Source: Oceanobacillus profundus
GTDB taxonomy: Bacteria > Bacillota > Bacilli > Bacillales > Amphibacillaceae
DNA length: 64,000 nucleotides
Direction of reading: 5' to 3'
Assembly (NCBI RefSeq): GCF_003515705.1
Contig: NZ_QWEH01000002.1
Coordinates: forward strand, 310,001 to 374,000
Shown here: one piece after another, positions 41,833 through 49,685 of the stretch
How positions within the stretch are numbered: position 1 is the stretch's first letter
Layout of the letters: every line of letters starts with the position of its first letter
The notes under the pieces: model-generated
Database searches by the model: none
Told to the model about the DNA's origin: nothing
Seen by the model: only the letters and a program-made list of their open reading frames with translations
Made by a program: the position numbers and the translations under genes

Positions 41833-42177
41833 TCAAAACAATCGAAGAATAATCAGAACTACGGCGATGGAAACAAAAAATGAACTGAAGACATAGCTGA
41901 TAGCCTTCCAATATCTTTTTTTCACTAGAAGGTTTAATGTTTCATTGCCAAAAGTTGAAAACGTAGTATATGCTCCACAAAAACCTACACCGAGAAATAG
42001 CCAAATGCTATTAGAAATCATTCCATCTTGGTTGAATTTAAATAAAAACGCCAAAAACATGGAGCCACTTATGTTGACAATCCATGTAGAAAATATTCGT
42101 TTATTCAATTTAAGCGAGATAGAGTACCTAGCAATACTTCCGATAAAACCACCAAGTGCGACGAGTAATAAATTCAT
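41833..42177 (-). CDS. crcB: Fluoride channel subunit CrcB/Fluc (second)
   Basis: Small membrane protein of 114 residues with four hydrophobic helices, CrcB/Fluc fluoride channel. Motifs: LLVALGGFIGSIARYSISLK (Gly-x-Gly-x-x-Arg-Tyr), WIVNISGSMFLAFLF with the central Asn, LFLGVGFCGAYTTFSTFGNE with the F-T-T-F-S-T-F phenylalanine box. Its start overlaps the upstream crcB by 4 bp (ATGA). Tandem crcB genes in Firmicutes encode two halves of a heterodimer of opposite topology. It is last in the znu-zur-crcB run. Confidence 0.9.
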   Translation of the reverse strand: MNLLLVALGGFIGSIARYSISLKLNKRIFSTWIVNISGSMFLAFLFKFNQDGMISNSIWLFLGVGFCGAYTTFSTFGNETLNLLVKKRYWKAISYVFSSFFVSIAVVLIILRLF

Positions 42178-42557
42178 TCGTTTACCTGCTTTCTAGTAGA
42201 AATACGATAACCTAGAAAACATAATGCAAGCCCGATTAAAAAAGAAATCATAATATAACCAATAGCCATCGTAACACTTTCATTCCATAATCTAGCTGTT
42301 TCTACAGCTAGTGTAGAGAAGGTTGTAAATGACCCAATCAAACCGACAGTAAGTGCCGTTAATAATTCTGGTGCTAACTTTTGTTTGACATTTGGATGGT
42401 TTAAAAGGAAAGGAAGCAAAAAACATCCAATTAAATTTACAGTTAATGTAGCAAAGGGGTATCCGTCTGTATCTCCAAACAGCAAGGAAATACAATAACG
42501 CCCCCCTGTACCAAGCATACCGCCTGCCCCTACAAATAAGAACAGTTTTACACTCAT
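42174..42557 (-). CDS. crcB: Fluoride channel subunit CrcB/Fluc (first)
   Basis: Fluoride exporter subunit of 127 residues with four helices. Motifs: VGAGGMLGTGGRYCISLLFG, TLTVNLIGCFLLPFLL with the conserved Asn, TVGLIGSFTTFSTLAVETAR. The start at 42557 is chosen because its ATG overlaps the zur stop (ATGA), giving translational coupling; a frame extension to 42578 lacks a ribosome site. No fluoride riboswitch sits in front. The gene therefore seems to follow zur and perhaps zinc-responsive expression, unusual for crcB. Confidence 0.85.
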   Translation of the reverse strand: MSVKLFLFVGAGGMLGTGGRYCISLLFGDTDGYPFATLTVNLIGCFLLPFLLNHPNVKQKLAPELLTALTVGLIGSFTTFSTLAVETARLWNESVTMAIGYIMISFLIGLALCFLGYRISTRKQVNE

Positions 42558-42967
42558 GCGCTTTGGCATAGTGGACATAAACCGTAAATTTCAAACTTAT
42601 GTCCTTCAATAGCATAGTTGGCAAGTGTTTGCTGCACTTCATCCATTGGACAAACTTCAATTTCCTTCGTTTTTCCACAGGCATTACAGATAAAATGGTG
42701 ATGGTGATGATGTGTGCAATTCATACGGAATTGTTTCTCACCATTTAGTTCTGTTGTTTCAAGTATTCCTACTTCATTATATAAATGAAGGTTACGGTAG
42801 ACTGTATCGAAGCTGATACCCTCATACGTTTCTTCCAAATGATTGATTAAATCCTTGGCAGTACGGTATCCATCAGCCTTTTCAAAAAATGCGAGGATAT
42901 CTTTACGTCTCCCTGTTGTTTTATAGCCTTTATTTTTTAATAAATCAATCGCTTCATTGATGTTCAC
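42554..42967 (-). CDS. zur: Fur-family regulator Zur
   Basis: Zinc-responsive repressor of the Fur family, 137 residues. Winged helix EAIDLLKNKGYKTTGRRKDI, GISFDTVYRNLHLYNEVGIL; regulatory zinc site in NCTHHHHHHFIC; structural zinc in ICNACGKTKEIEVC and GLCPLCQSA (CxxC pairs). The minus-strand GTG at 42967 follows AGGAGGGG; upstream extension to 43015 overlaps znuB without a site. It lies directly after znuACB, with a Zur box before znuA. PerR or Fur roles are less likely given the context. Confidence 0.9.
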   Translation of the reverse strand: MNINEAIDLLKNKGYKTTGRRKDILAFFEKADGYRTAKDLINHLEETYEGISFDTVYRNLHLYNEVGILETTELNGEKQFRMNCTHHHHHHFICNACGKTKEIEVCPMDEVQQTLANYAIEGHKFEIYGLCPLCQSA

Positions 42968-43007
42968 GCTAAATCCCCTCCTGTATTCGTTTGGGCTAAG
43001 AGGCAGT

Positions 43008-43838
43008 TCAAACACGAATTTTAAGTCGTTTTATTCCAATAGCAATTAATAAAATTATAATGGATACCATTACAATCGTACCACCTGGTGGGATGGATAA
43101 ATAGTATCCCGATATGAGTCCAATAATGACGGATAGCTCTCCAAACAAGATCGATAAGAGCATCATTTGTTTAAAACCTTTAGCAAGTCGCATACTTGCC
43201 GCAACTGGTAATGTCATTAATGCGGAAACAAGCAGTACACCGACTATTCGTATCGATGCTGCAATAACCAGTGCAGTAAGCACGATAAAAAGTAAATGAA
43301 TCTGTTTGGAATGTAGTCCTGATATCGTTGCATGCTCTTCATCAAAAGATAATGTGAAAAGCTCCTTATAAAAAAGTACTACTACTAGTATAACAAAAAT
43401 CGCGATCGTAAGTATCATCAAAAAGTCATTTTGACTAACAGCTGAGACTGACCCAAATAGATAATTAAATAAATCCGTATTAAAGCCATCAGCAACAGAA
43501 ATGAAAATGACGCTTAATCCAACACCGCTGGATAAAATAATTGGAATCGCAAGCTCCTGGAAAGCTTTATACACGGAACGGAGCTTTTCGATGAGAATGG
43601 ATCCAAGAACGGAAAAGGCCATACCACTATACAATGGTCCAATCATTAGCCCAAACTTCTTTTCTGCCATTAGTCCAAAGGCGATTCCAGCTAAAGTTAC
43701 ATGGGACAATGCATCTGCAATTAAAGATAAGCGCCTCACTACGATAAAGGTACCGAGGAGCGGAGCGATAACCCCAATAAGCAATCCCGTTAAAAATGTG
43801 TATCGTAAAAAATCATATTGAAAAAAGTCTGGTAGCAT
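43008..43838 (-). CDS. znuB: Zinc ABC transporter permease ZnuB
   Basis: Metal-type ABC-3 permease of 276 residues with about eight or nine helices. Segments: FLTGLLIGVIAPLLGTFIVV, RRLSLIADALSHVTLAGIAF (ALSH-type conserved loop), IVGVLLVSALMTLPVAASMR and YYLSIPPGGTIVMVSIIILL. ATG at 43838 on the minus strand follows GGAGGAACTATT; the frame extends to 43874, overlapping znuC. It forms the importer with ZnuC and ZnuA. Manganese is an alternative substrate for the family, but the Zur box and zur favour zinc. Confidence 0.9.
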   Translation of the reverse strand: MLPDFFQYDFLRYTFLTGLLIGVIAPLLGTFIVVRRLSLIADALSHVTLAGIAFGLMAEKKFGLMIGPLYSGMAFSVLGSILIEKLRSVYKAFQELAIPIILSSGVGLSVIFISVADGFNTDLFNYLFGSVSAVSQNDFLMILTIAIFVILVVVLFYKELFTLSFDEEHATISGLHSKQIHLLFIVLTALVIAASIRIVGVLLVSALMTLPVAASMRLAKGFKQMMLLSILFGELSVIIGLISGYYLSIPPGGTIVMVSIIILLIAIGIKRLKIRV

Positions 43839-43854
43839 AATAGTTCCTCCAAAA

Positions 43855-44610
43855 TCAATGATTGTGGCTAACAATATTTACGGGATGACCATAAAATTGT
43901 GACAAGTCCTTTTCGGTTAAGGACGTATATTCTTCTGGTTTTCCATGAAAATGTAATGTTTTATTGAGACAAACGATATCTGTAGCATATTCTGTCATGG
44001 TGCCAGTATCGTGTGTTACCAGCAACAATGTTTTATTTTGTTTTTGATGCAATTGGTGCAATAGCTCATAAAATCGTTTAACATTTTCATAGTCGATACC
44101 AACTGTAGGCTCGTCCAGAATAATTAATTCGGGATCACTAACCAGTGCACGGGCAATAAAGATCCGTTGCTGCTGCCCTCCGGAAAGGTTGCCGATATTT
44201 TCATATGCGTAATCAAGCATTCCAACTTGATCGATTGCATGTAGTATTTTATCTTTATGTGTTTTATTAAAAAATTTGAAGTAACCGATTGTTGCTGTAA
44301 GCCCGGAGGAAACTACTTCATATACGGTTGCGGGAAATCCTTTATTAAAGGCGTTTGCCTTTTGAGAAACAAATCCAATTTTATTACGATCTTGAAGCTT
44401 TTCTCCGTTTTCATTAAAGATGTTAATGGATCCTTTGTCAGGCTTCAGTAATCCAAGAATGAGCTTAATCAGGGTTGTCTTCCCACCACCATTCGGCCCA
44501 ACAACTCCCATGAAAGCCCCTTTAGGAACCTCAAAGTTAATGTGATCAAGTACAGTTTTATTTTCATAGGCGTAACTAACATTTTTCATTGTTACGGCAG
44601 GATATTCCAT
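43855..44610 (-). CDS. znuC: Zinc ABC transporter ATP-binding protein ZnuC
   Basis: ABC ATPase of 251 residues driving zinc uptake. Walker A GPNGGGKTT (about 37-45), Q-loop IGFVSQK, signature NLSGGQQQRIFIARALVSDP, Walker B LIILDEPTVGID, switch LVTHD. The minus-strand ATG at 44610 follows AGAGGTG; the frame opens to 44700 but that overlaps the end of znuA. It lies between znuA and znuB in one operon. Confidence 0.9.
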   Translation of the reverse strand: MEYPAVTMKNVSYAYENKTVLDHINFEVPKGAFMGVVGPNGGGKTTLIKLILGLLKPDKGSINIFNENGEKLQDRNKIGFVSQKANAFNKGFPATVYEVVSSGLTATIGYFKFFNKTHKDKILHAIDQVGMLDYAYENIGNLSGGQQQRIFIARALVSDPELIILDEPTVGIDYENVKRFYELLHQLHQKQNKTLLLVTHDTGTMTEYATDIVCLNKTLHFHGKPEEYTSLTEKDLSQFYGHPVNIVSHNH

Positions 44611-44674
44611 GTTGACACCTCTTTCTATTAAATGAAGGAAGCATCTGCATAGAAAACAGATGCTAATAAAGTGA

Positions 44675-45640
44675 TTATTTTGTTGCTCGGTCAAGAACAT
44701 CGAGATTATATTGCATTAAGGATAAATAATCCTCACCATTATCTAAATCATCCTCTGTTAAAACAGATAAATTGTGAATTATTAAGACGTCAGCACCAAT
44801 TTCATTCTGAATAATTTCAGAGACACGGTTGGAACTGTTTTGTTCAAAAATAATATAGTCTAGATCATAGCTATTCGCTTGATCAATAATCTCAGTTAAT
44901 TCTTTTTGCGAAGGTTCACTAGCAGAAGATAATCCATTAATTGAGATTTGCTCTATTCCATAGCGCTCTTCCCAATAGCCGAAAGCTGCATGCGAAACGA
45001 GAATGTGTTTATTTTCCTTTGCTTCTAATGTTTCTTGGAATGTTTCATCTAATGCAAGCAAATCTGTTTTCAATGAAGTAAAGTTCTCATTGTAATAGGA
45101 TTCCTTGTCAGGGTTAAGCTCAATTAGCTCGTCTTTTATAATGGCTGCCATTTCAATCATTCGAAGTGGATCAATCCAAATATGTGGATCATGGTCACCG
45201 TGACTATGCCCATCGTGCTCATGGTCATGGCTCTCTTCTGAATCTGCATCGTGATCATGATGTGATTCTTCAACATGGAAGAGCTCTTCATGTTCTCCAA
45301 TTTCAATTAATTGTACATCCTGAGAGGTTAGTGCATCTGCGGCACTTTCAGCGAAACTCTCCATTCCAGCGCCTAAATAAATGAATGCGTCACTGTCTGC
45401 AAGGGCAGTAATATCTTTTGTCGTAGGCTCATAGGAGTGCGCATCTACACCTGGTGGATATACGGTTTTAGCTTCTACTGTATCCCCGCCAATTCTTTCA
45501 ATAGCGTATTGGATTGGATAGATGGATGTGTATATTTCAAGCTGTTCATTATTTGCTTTTGAGCTTTCGTCAGCTGAACTACATCCAGCAATAAATATAC
45601 TTAATATAATGAGGAATATAAGATTTTTTAAAATTTTCAT
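44675..45640 (-). CDS. znuA: Zinc-binding lipoprotein ZnuA (ABC substrate-binding)
   Basis: High-affinity zinc receptor, 321 residues, a cluster A-I solute-binding protein. Lipoprotein signal with lipobox IFIAGC, then QLEIYTSIYPIQYAIERIGG, metal ligands in PPGVDAHSYEPT, a His/Asp-rich loop (about residues 130-155, HHDHDADSEESHDHEHDGHS) typical of ZnuA, DPHIWIDPLRM and VSHAAFGYWEERYGI. It captures Zn2+ outside the membrane for ZnuBC. A Zur box lies about 50 bp upstream. It is first of the znuACB-zur-crcB-crcB unit. Confidence 0.95.
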   Translation of the reverse strand: MKILKNLIFLIILSIFIAGCSSADESSKANNEQLEIYTSIYPIQYAIERIGGDTVEAKTVYPPGVDAHSYEPTTKDITALADSDAFIYLGAGMESFAESAADALTSQDVQLIEIGEHEELFHVEESHHDHDADSEESHDHEHDGHSHGDHDPHIWIDPLRMIEMAAIIKDELIELNPDKESYYNENFTSLKTDLLALDETFQETLEAKENKHILVSHAAFGYWEERYGIEQISINGLSSASEPSQKELTEIIDQANSYDLDYIIFEQNSSNRVSEIIQNEIGADVLIIHNLSVLTEDDLDNGEDYLSLMQYNLDVLDRATK

Positions 45641-45691
45641 GTATACAAACCCTTCATAAACAATAAAATAAATAATTCTTTCCTATCATAA

Positions 45692-45704
45692 CGTAATCAT
45701 TACG
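45692..45704. promoter_or_regulatory. Zur box upstream of znuA
   Basis: CGTAATCATTACG is a perfect palindrome matching the Bacillus Zur consensus TCGTAATnATTACGA core. A second, half-matching site (TCGTAATCATT on the minus strand) lies at 45716-45730. Confidence 0.8.
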
Positions 45705-45813
45705 CTTTGTAAATAGGAATGATTACGACGAGAATAAATTCATAGGTACGGTTTGGGAAAACTCTAAACCTATTTAGCGCTTATGGTATGCTATAAAAAA
45801 TTAATTAAATTTA

Positions 45814-45842
45814 TTGCGAAATGTCAGATATTCGTTTATAGT
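45814..45842 (+). promoter_or_regulatory. Candidate promoter of fadNAE
   Basis: -35 TTGCGA (45814-45819), 17-bp spacer, -10 TATAGT (45837-45842). It stands about 45 bp before the FadR box. Confidence 0.5.
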
Positions 45843-45888
45843 ATAAATTAGATGGATAGGAAACTGTCTTTTATTTTTTGGATTAAAA

Positions 45889-45906
45889 TGAATGAGTATT
45901 CATTCA
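45889..45906. promoter_or_regulatory. FadR operator
   Basis: TGAATGAGTATTCATTCA is an 18-bp palindrome matching the B. subtilis FadR consensus TGAATGAMTANTCATTCA at all but one specified base. FadR releases DNA on binding long-chain acyl-CoA, turning on beta-oxidation. Confidence 0.85.
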
Positions 45907-45929
45907 ATATAGGATTGGGGGATGAAAAG

Positions 45930-48317
45930 TTGAAGCATTCAATAAAAACAGCAGCAGTTCTCGGTTCGGGTGTGATGGGATCTGGGATTGCTGCGCATCT
46001 AGCAAATTTGGGAATAGCTGTGACGATGCTTGATATTGTGCCACCAGATTTAACGGAAGAAGAAAAGCAACAAGGTCTTACTTTAGAAGACTCTGAAGTT
46101 CGAAATCGAATCGCGGCTCTAAGTAAAAAAGCATTGCTTAAGCAGAAACCATCGCCTATCACGACAAATAAAAGTCTGGAAAATATTACAATCGGAAACA
46201 TGGAAGATGATATGGGAAAAGTTGCTGAAGTTGATTGGATTATTGAAGTAGTGGTAGAGAACTTGCAGGTGAAAAAGAAGGTTTTCGCTAGAATTGATGA
46301 GTATCGCAAAGAGGGAGCGATTGTAAGCTCCAATACATCTGGGATTTCTGTAGAAGCAATGATTGCAGATTGTTCAGAAGATATGAAGCAGCACTTTTTA
46401 GGAACGCACTTTTTCAACCCGCCACGCTATTTGAAGCTATTGGAGATTATCCCAACTGTTCATACCGACCCAGAGGTTTTGGCTTTCATGAAACGTTTTG
46501 GGGAAGATGTGCTTGGAAAAGGTGTAGTCGAAGCAAAGGATACACCGAATTTCATTGCAAACCGGATTGGGACGTATGGCTTGCTAGTAACGGTAAGGGA
46601 GATGTTGAAAGGGAATTTCTCGGTTGGCGAAGTTGATTCTGTGACAGGAACGTTAATTGGTAGACCCAAAAGCGCTACTTTCCGAACGTTGGATGTGGTG
46701 GGGCTTGACACATTTAGTCACGTCGCAAAAAATGTATATGACCAAGTCGAAGGGCCCGAAAAAGCATTATTTACTATACCAGATTTTATGAATGACATGC
46801 TGGAAAAAGGCTGGTACGGCGCCAAAAGTGGTCAAGGCTTTTTTATCAAAAAAGGTCGTGATATTTATGAATTGAACTCAAAAACGATGAAGTATGAAGA
46901 GCGTAAGAAGCTGAAAACTGCTGCTACAGAGATGGCTAAGCAAGCAAAGGGATCTCGAAATAAAATGAAAGCGCTTCTCTCAAATCCTGGTGACAAGGCA
47001 AGTGACCTTGTCTGGTCAGTTATCAAGCCAGTGCTACTTTATTCAGCAGAGCTTTTAGGAGAAATTGCGGATGACATTATTTCTATTGATCAAGCAATGA
47101 AATGGGGCTTCGGCTGGGAGCTTGGTCCATTTGAAACTTGGGACGCAATTGGAGTTCGTGAATCTGTAGAACGCATGCAAAAAGAAGGGGCAGATATACC
47201 CAAATGGGTGCATTCAATGCTTGAGAATGGAAAGGAATCCTTTTATCAAGAGAAGGAAGGAACTGTCCACTACTTTGATAATGGTGAATATAAGGAACAA
47301 CAATGGAATCATAAAGAGATTCATATCAAACGCCTTAAACAAACGAATGAGGTTATCAAAAAGAATACAGGTGCAAGTTTAATTGATATGGGGGATGGAG
47401 CCTTACTATTAGAGTTCCATTCTAGAAGTAATGCAATCGGGCTGGATATCATTCAAATGGTGAACTATTCCATTGAAGAAGTTGAAAAAAATTACGAAGG
47501 ACTTGTTATCGGTAATCAAGGAAAGAATTTCTGTGTTGGAGCTAATCTAGCAATGATGTTAATGGAAGCGCAGGATGATAATTTCTTTGAACTAGATATG
47601 GTTATCCGCCAGTTTCAAAATATGACTATGGCGATTAAGTACGCAGAAAAACCTGTAGTCACAGCACCGTTTAATATGGCGCTTGGCGGTGGTGCAGAGG
47701 TATCGCTGCCAGCAGCTGCAATACAAGCATCTCCTGAAACCTATATTGGGTTAGTAGAAGTTGGTGTTGGGCTTATCCCTGGTGGTGGAGGCACAAAAGA
47801 ATTGTATTTAAAAGCGCTTCGCAATCTACCAAAAGGTGTGTCATTTGATTTAATGAAGGTTGCGAACGATGTATTTGAAAAGATAGCTACAGCAAAGGTT
47901 TCTACATCAGCTGCAGAAGCATTTGAAAATGGCTACCTCGATACAAATGATCGTATTAGTACTAACCCTGGTCATCTTTTATATGATGCGAAGCAAAGAG
48001 TTCTGGGACTAGCGAGTGCAGGCTACCGGAAACCGCAGCGAGAAAAGGTTCCGGTAGTTGGTGACGCAGGTTATGCTGCCATGCTGATGGGAGCAAAAAT
48101 GATGCAGTACAGTGGCTATGCATCAGAACATGATGTGAAAATAGCTGAAAAATTGGCCTATGTTTTATCAGGTGGACGAATTAAAGAGGGAACTGAAATT
48201 GACGAGCAAGTAATGCTAGATCTTGAACGTGAGGCATTTTTAAGTCTGATTGGAGAGCCATTAACACAACAGCGCATGCAGCACATGCTTGTTAAAGGGA
48301 AGCCATTACGTAACTAA
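45930..48317 (+). CDS. fadN: Multifunctional beta-oxidation enzyme FadN
   Basis: 3-hydroxyacyl-CoA dehydrogenase joined to an enoyl-CoA hydratase/isomerase domain, 795 residues from TTG 45930 (B. subtilis FadN is about 789). The NAD-binding loop AAVLGSGVMGSGIAAHLANL is at 8-27, then VEVVVENLQVKKKVF-type helices, FLGTHFFNPPRYLKLLEIIP, and the crotonase-like part (GNQGKNFCVGANLAMMLMEA, ALGGGAEVSLPAAA, VEVGVGLIPGGGGTKELYLK). TTG 45930 is chosen because GGGGGA precedes it by 7 bp and the FadR operator lies upstream at 45889; the ATG at 45852 would be on the wrong side. First of fadN-fadA-fadE. Confidence 0.95.
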   Translation: MKHSIKTAAVLGSGVMGSGIAAHLANLGIAVTMLDIVPPDLTEEEKQQGLTLEDSEVRNRIAALSKKALLKQKPSPITTNKSLENITIGNMEDDMGKVAEVDWIIEVVVENLQVKKKVFARIDEYRKEGAIVSSNTSGISVEAMIADCSEDMKQHFLGTHFFNPPRYLKLLEIIPTVHTDPEVLAFMKRFGEDVLGKGVVEAKDTPNFIANRIGTYGLLVTVREMLKGNFSVGEVDSVTGTLIGRPKSATFRTLDVVGLDTFSHVAKNVYDQVEGPEKALFTIPDFMNDMLEKGWYGAKSGQGFFIKKGRDIYELNSKTMKYEERKKLKTAATEMAKQAKGSRNKMKALLSNPGDKASDLVWSVIKPVLLYSAELLGEIADDIISIDQAMKWGFGWELGPFETWDAIGVRESVERMQKEGADIPKWVHSMLENGKESFYQEKEGTVHYFDNGEYKEQQWNHKEIHIKRLKQTNEVIKKNTGASLIDMGDGALLLEFHSRSNAIGLDIIQMVNYSIEEVEKNYEGLVIGNQGKNFCVGANLAMMLMEAQDDNFFELDMVIRQFQNMTMAIKYAEKPVVTAPFNMALGGGAEVSLPAAAIQASPETYIGLVEVGVGLIPGGGGTKELYLKALRNLPKGVSFDLMKVANDVFEKIATAKVSTSAAEAFENGYLDTNDRISTNPGHLLYDAKQRVLGLASAGYRKPQREKVPVVGDAGYAAMLMGAKMMQYSGYASEHDVKIAEKLAYVLSGGRIKEGTEIDEQVMLDLEREAFLSLIGEPLTQQRMQHMLVKGKPLRN

Positions 48318-48335
48318 TTGAAAGGAGGAGAAACC

Positions 48336-49511
48336 GTGAAAGAAGCAGTAATTGTTGCAGGTGCAAGAACACCGATTGGAAAGGCGTTTAAAGGTTCACT
48401 TGCAAATACTAGACCAGATGATTTAGCTGCACGAACGATTAAAGAAACATTAAAACGCGCAGGAGGATATGCCGGAAATATAGATGATGTCATTATAGGC
48501 TGTGCAACCCCGGAGGCGGAGCAAGGTATGAATATGGCTCGAAATGTGGCTGCGCTAGCTGGATTAAAGCATGATGTGCCGGGCATTACGATCAATCGCT
48601 ATTGTTCATCGGGATTACAAAGCATTGCCTATGCGGCAGAGAGAATTATGGTTGGAGCAAGCGATACAATTATAGCAGGTGGGGCAGAATCAATGAGTAT
48701 GCTCCCAATGGGAGGACATGTGATTAAACCAAACCCAAAGCTTGTTCAGGAATTGCCTGGCTATTATATGGGGATGGGACATACAGCAGAAGAAGTAGCT
48801 AACCGCTTTACTATCTCTCGTGCTGATCAGGATGCATTTGCGGTACAAAGCCACATGCGTGCCGCAAAAGCGTTGAAAGAAGGTAAGTTTTCCGATGAAA
48901 TTGTTCCAGTGGAAGTAACTGAACGCGGAGTCGGTTCGAACAATAAAATAGTGGAAAAACAATTTACGTTTTCAGTGGATGAAGGAGTGCGCCCAGATAC
49001 AACAACAGAGATTTTAGCGAAATTGAGACCAGCCTTCCATGCAAAAGGTTCTGTAACCGCGGGAAACGCATCACAAATGAGTGATGGTGCAGCATCTGTG
49101 CTAGTGATGGATCGGGAAAAGGCTGAAGCAGAGGGGCTAACTCCAATTCTGAAGTTCCGCTCGTTTGCAGTTGCTGGTGTGGAACCAGAAATTATGGGTG
49201 TCGGACCAGTTAAGGCGATACCGAAAGCGTTAAAGATTGCTGGGTTAGAGCTATCAGACATTGGATTATTTGAGCTTAATGAAGCATTTGCCTCTCAATC
49301 CTTACGCGTTATTCAAGCGCTTGATCTTGATCTGGAAAAAGTAAATGTAAATGGTGGAGCGATTGCGTTAGGACACCCGCTTGGATGTACGGGTACAAAG
49401 CTGACGGTATCCTTAATGCATGAAATGAAACGGAGAAACGAGCAATTTGGGATTGTCACTATGTGTATCGGTGGCGGCATGGGAGCAGCTGGGGTTTTTG
49501 AACTCTTGTAA
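48336..49511 (+). CDS. fadA: Acetyl-CoA acyltransferase (thiolase) FadA
   Basis: 3-ketoacyl-CoA thiolase, the last beta-oxidation step, 391 residues like B. subtilis FadA. The acylated Cys is in NRYCSSGLQSIAYA (about 90), the substrate loop in AGGAESMSMLPMGG, His in GGAIALGHPLGCTG and the second Cys in VTMCIGGGMGAAG. GTG 48336 follows AAAGGAGGAGAAACC; the open frame to 48318 is just the ribosome site read through. It is 18 bp after fadN and under the same FadR control. Confidence 0.95.
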   Translation: MKEAVIVAGARTPIGKAFKGSLANTRPDDLAARTIKETLKRAGGYAGNIDDVIIGCATPEAEQGMNMARNVAALAGLKHDVPGITINRYCSSGLQSIAYAAERIMVGASDTIIAGGAESMSMLPMGGHVIKPNPKLVQELPGYYMGMGHTAEEVANRFTISRADQDAFAVQSHMRAAKALKEGKFSDEIVPVEVTERGVGSNNKIVEKQFTFSVDEGVRPDTTTEILAKLRPAFHAKGSVTAGNASQMSDGAASVLVMDREKAEAEGLTPILKFRSFAVAGVEPEIMGVGPVKAIPKALKIAGLELSDIGLFELNEAFASQSLRVIQALDLDLEKVNVNGGAIALGHPLGCTGTKLTVSLMHEMKRRNEQFGIVTMCIGGGMGAAGVFELL

Positions 49512-49685
49512 TTGAAATGAGCACTACTGAGGATCAAGGCGAAAAAGCTGAAGTTCTTAGCGGAATTACTGGAGTTAGCAGTGAAAATAATGAAGAATGC
49601 AGTAAAATTGCTGAAGTTAACAAATAAACATGATGTTGAAGTGTTCGAGATTGTTTAACACTCCATAATAGGAAGGAAGATTCGG

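Noticed and set aside
42174..42600. Fluoride riboswitch in front of crcB
   Set aside because: The crcB start overlaps zur directly and no conserved crcB-motif sequence is visible nearby.
49517..49627. 36-codon ORF between fadA and fadE (MSTTEDQGEKAEVLSGIT...)
   Set aside because: Open frame with plausible codons but no ribosome site before the ATG; contains short GCTGAAGTT repeats and is probably spacer.
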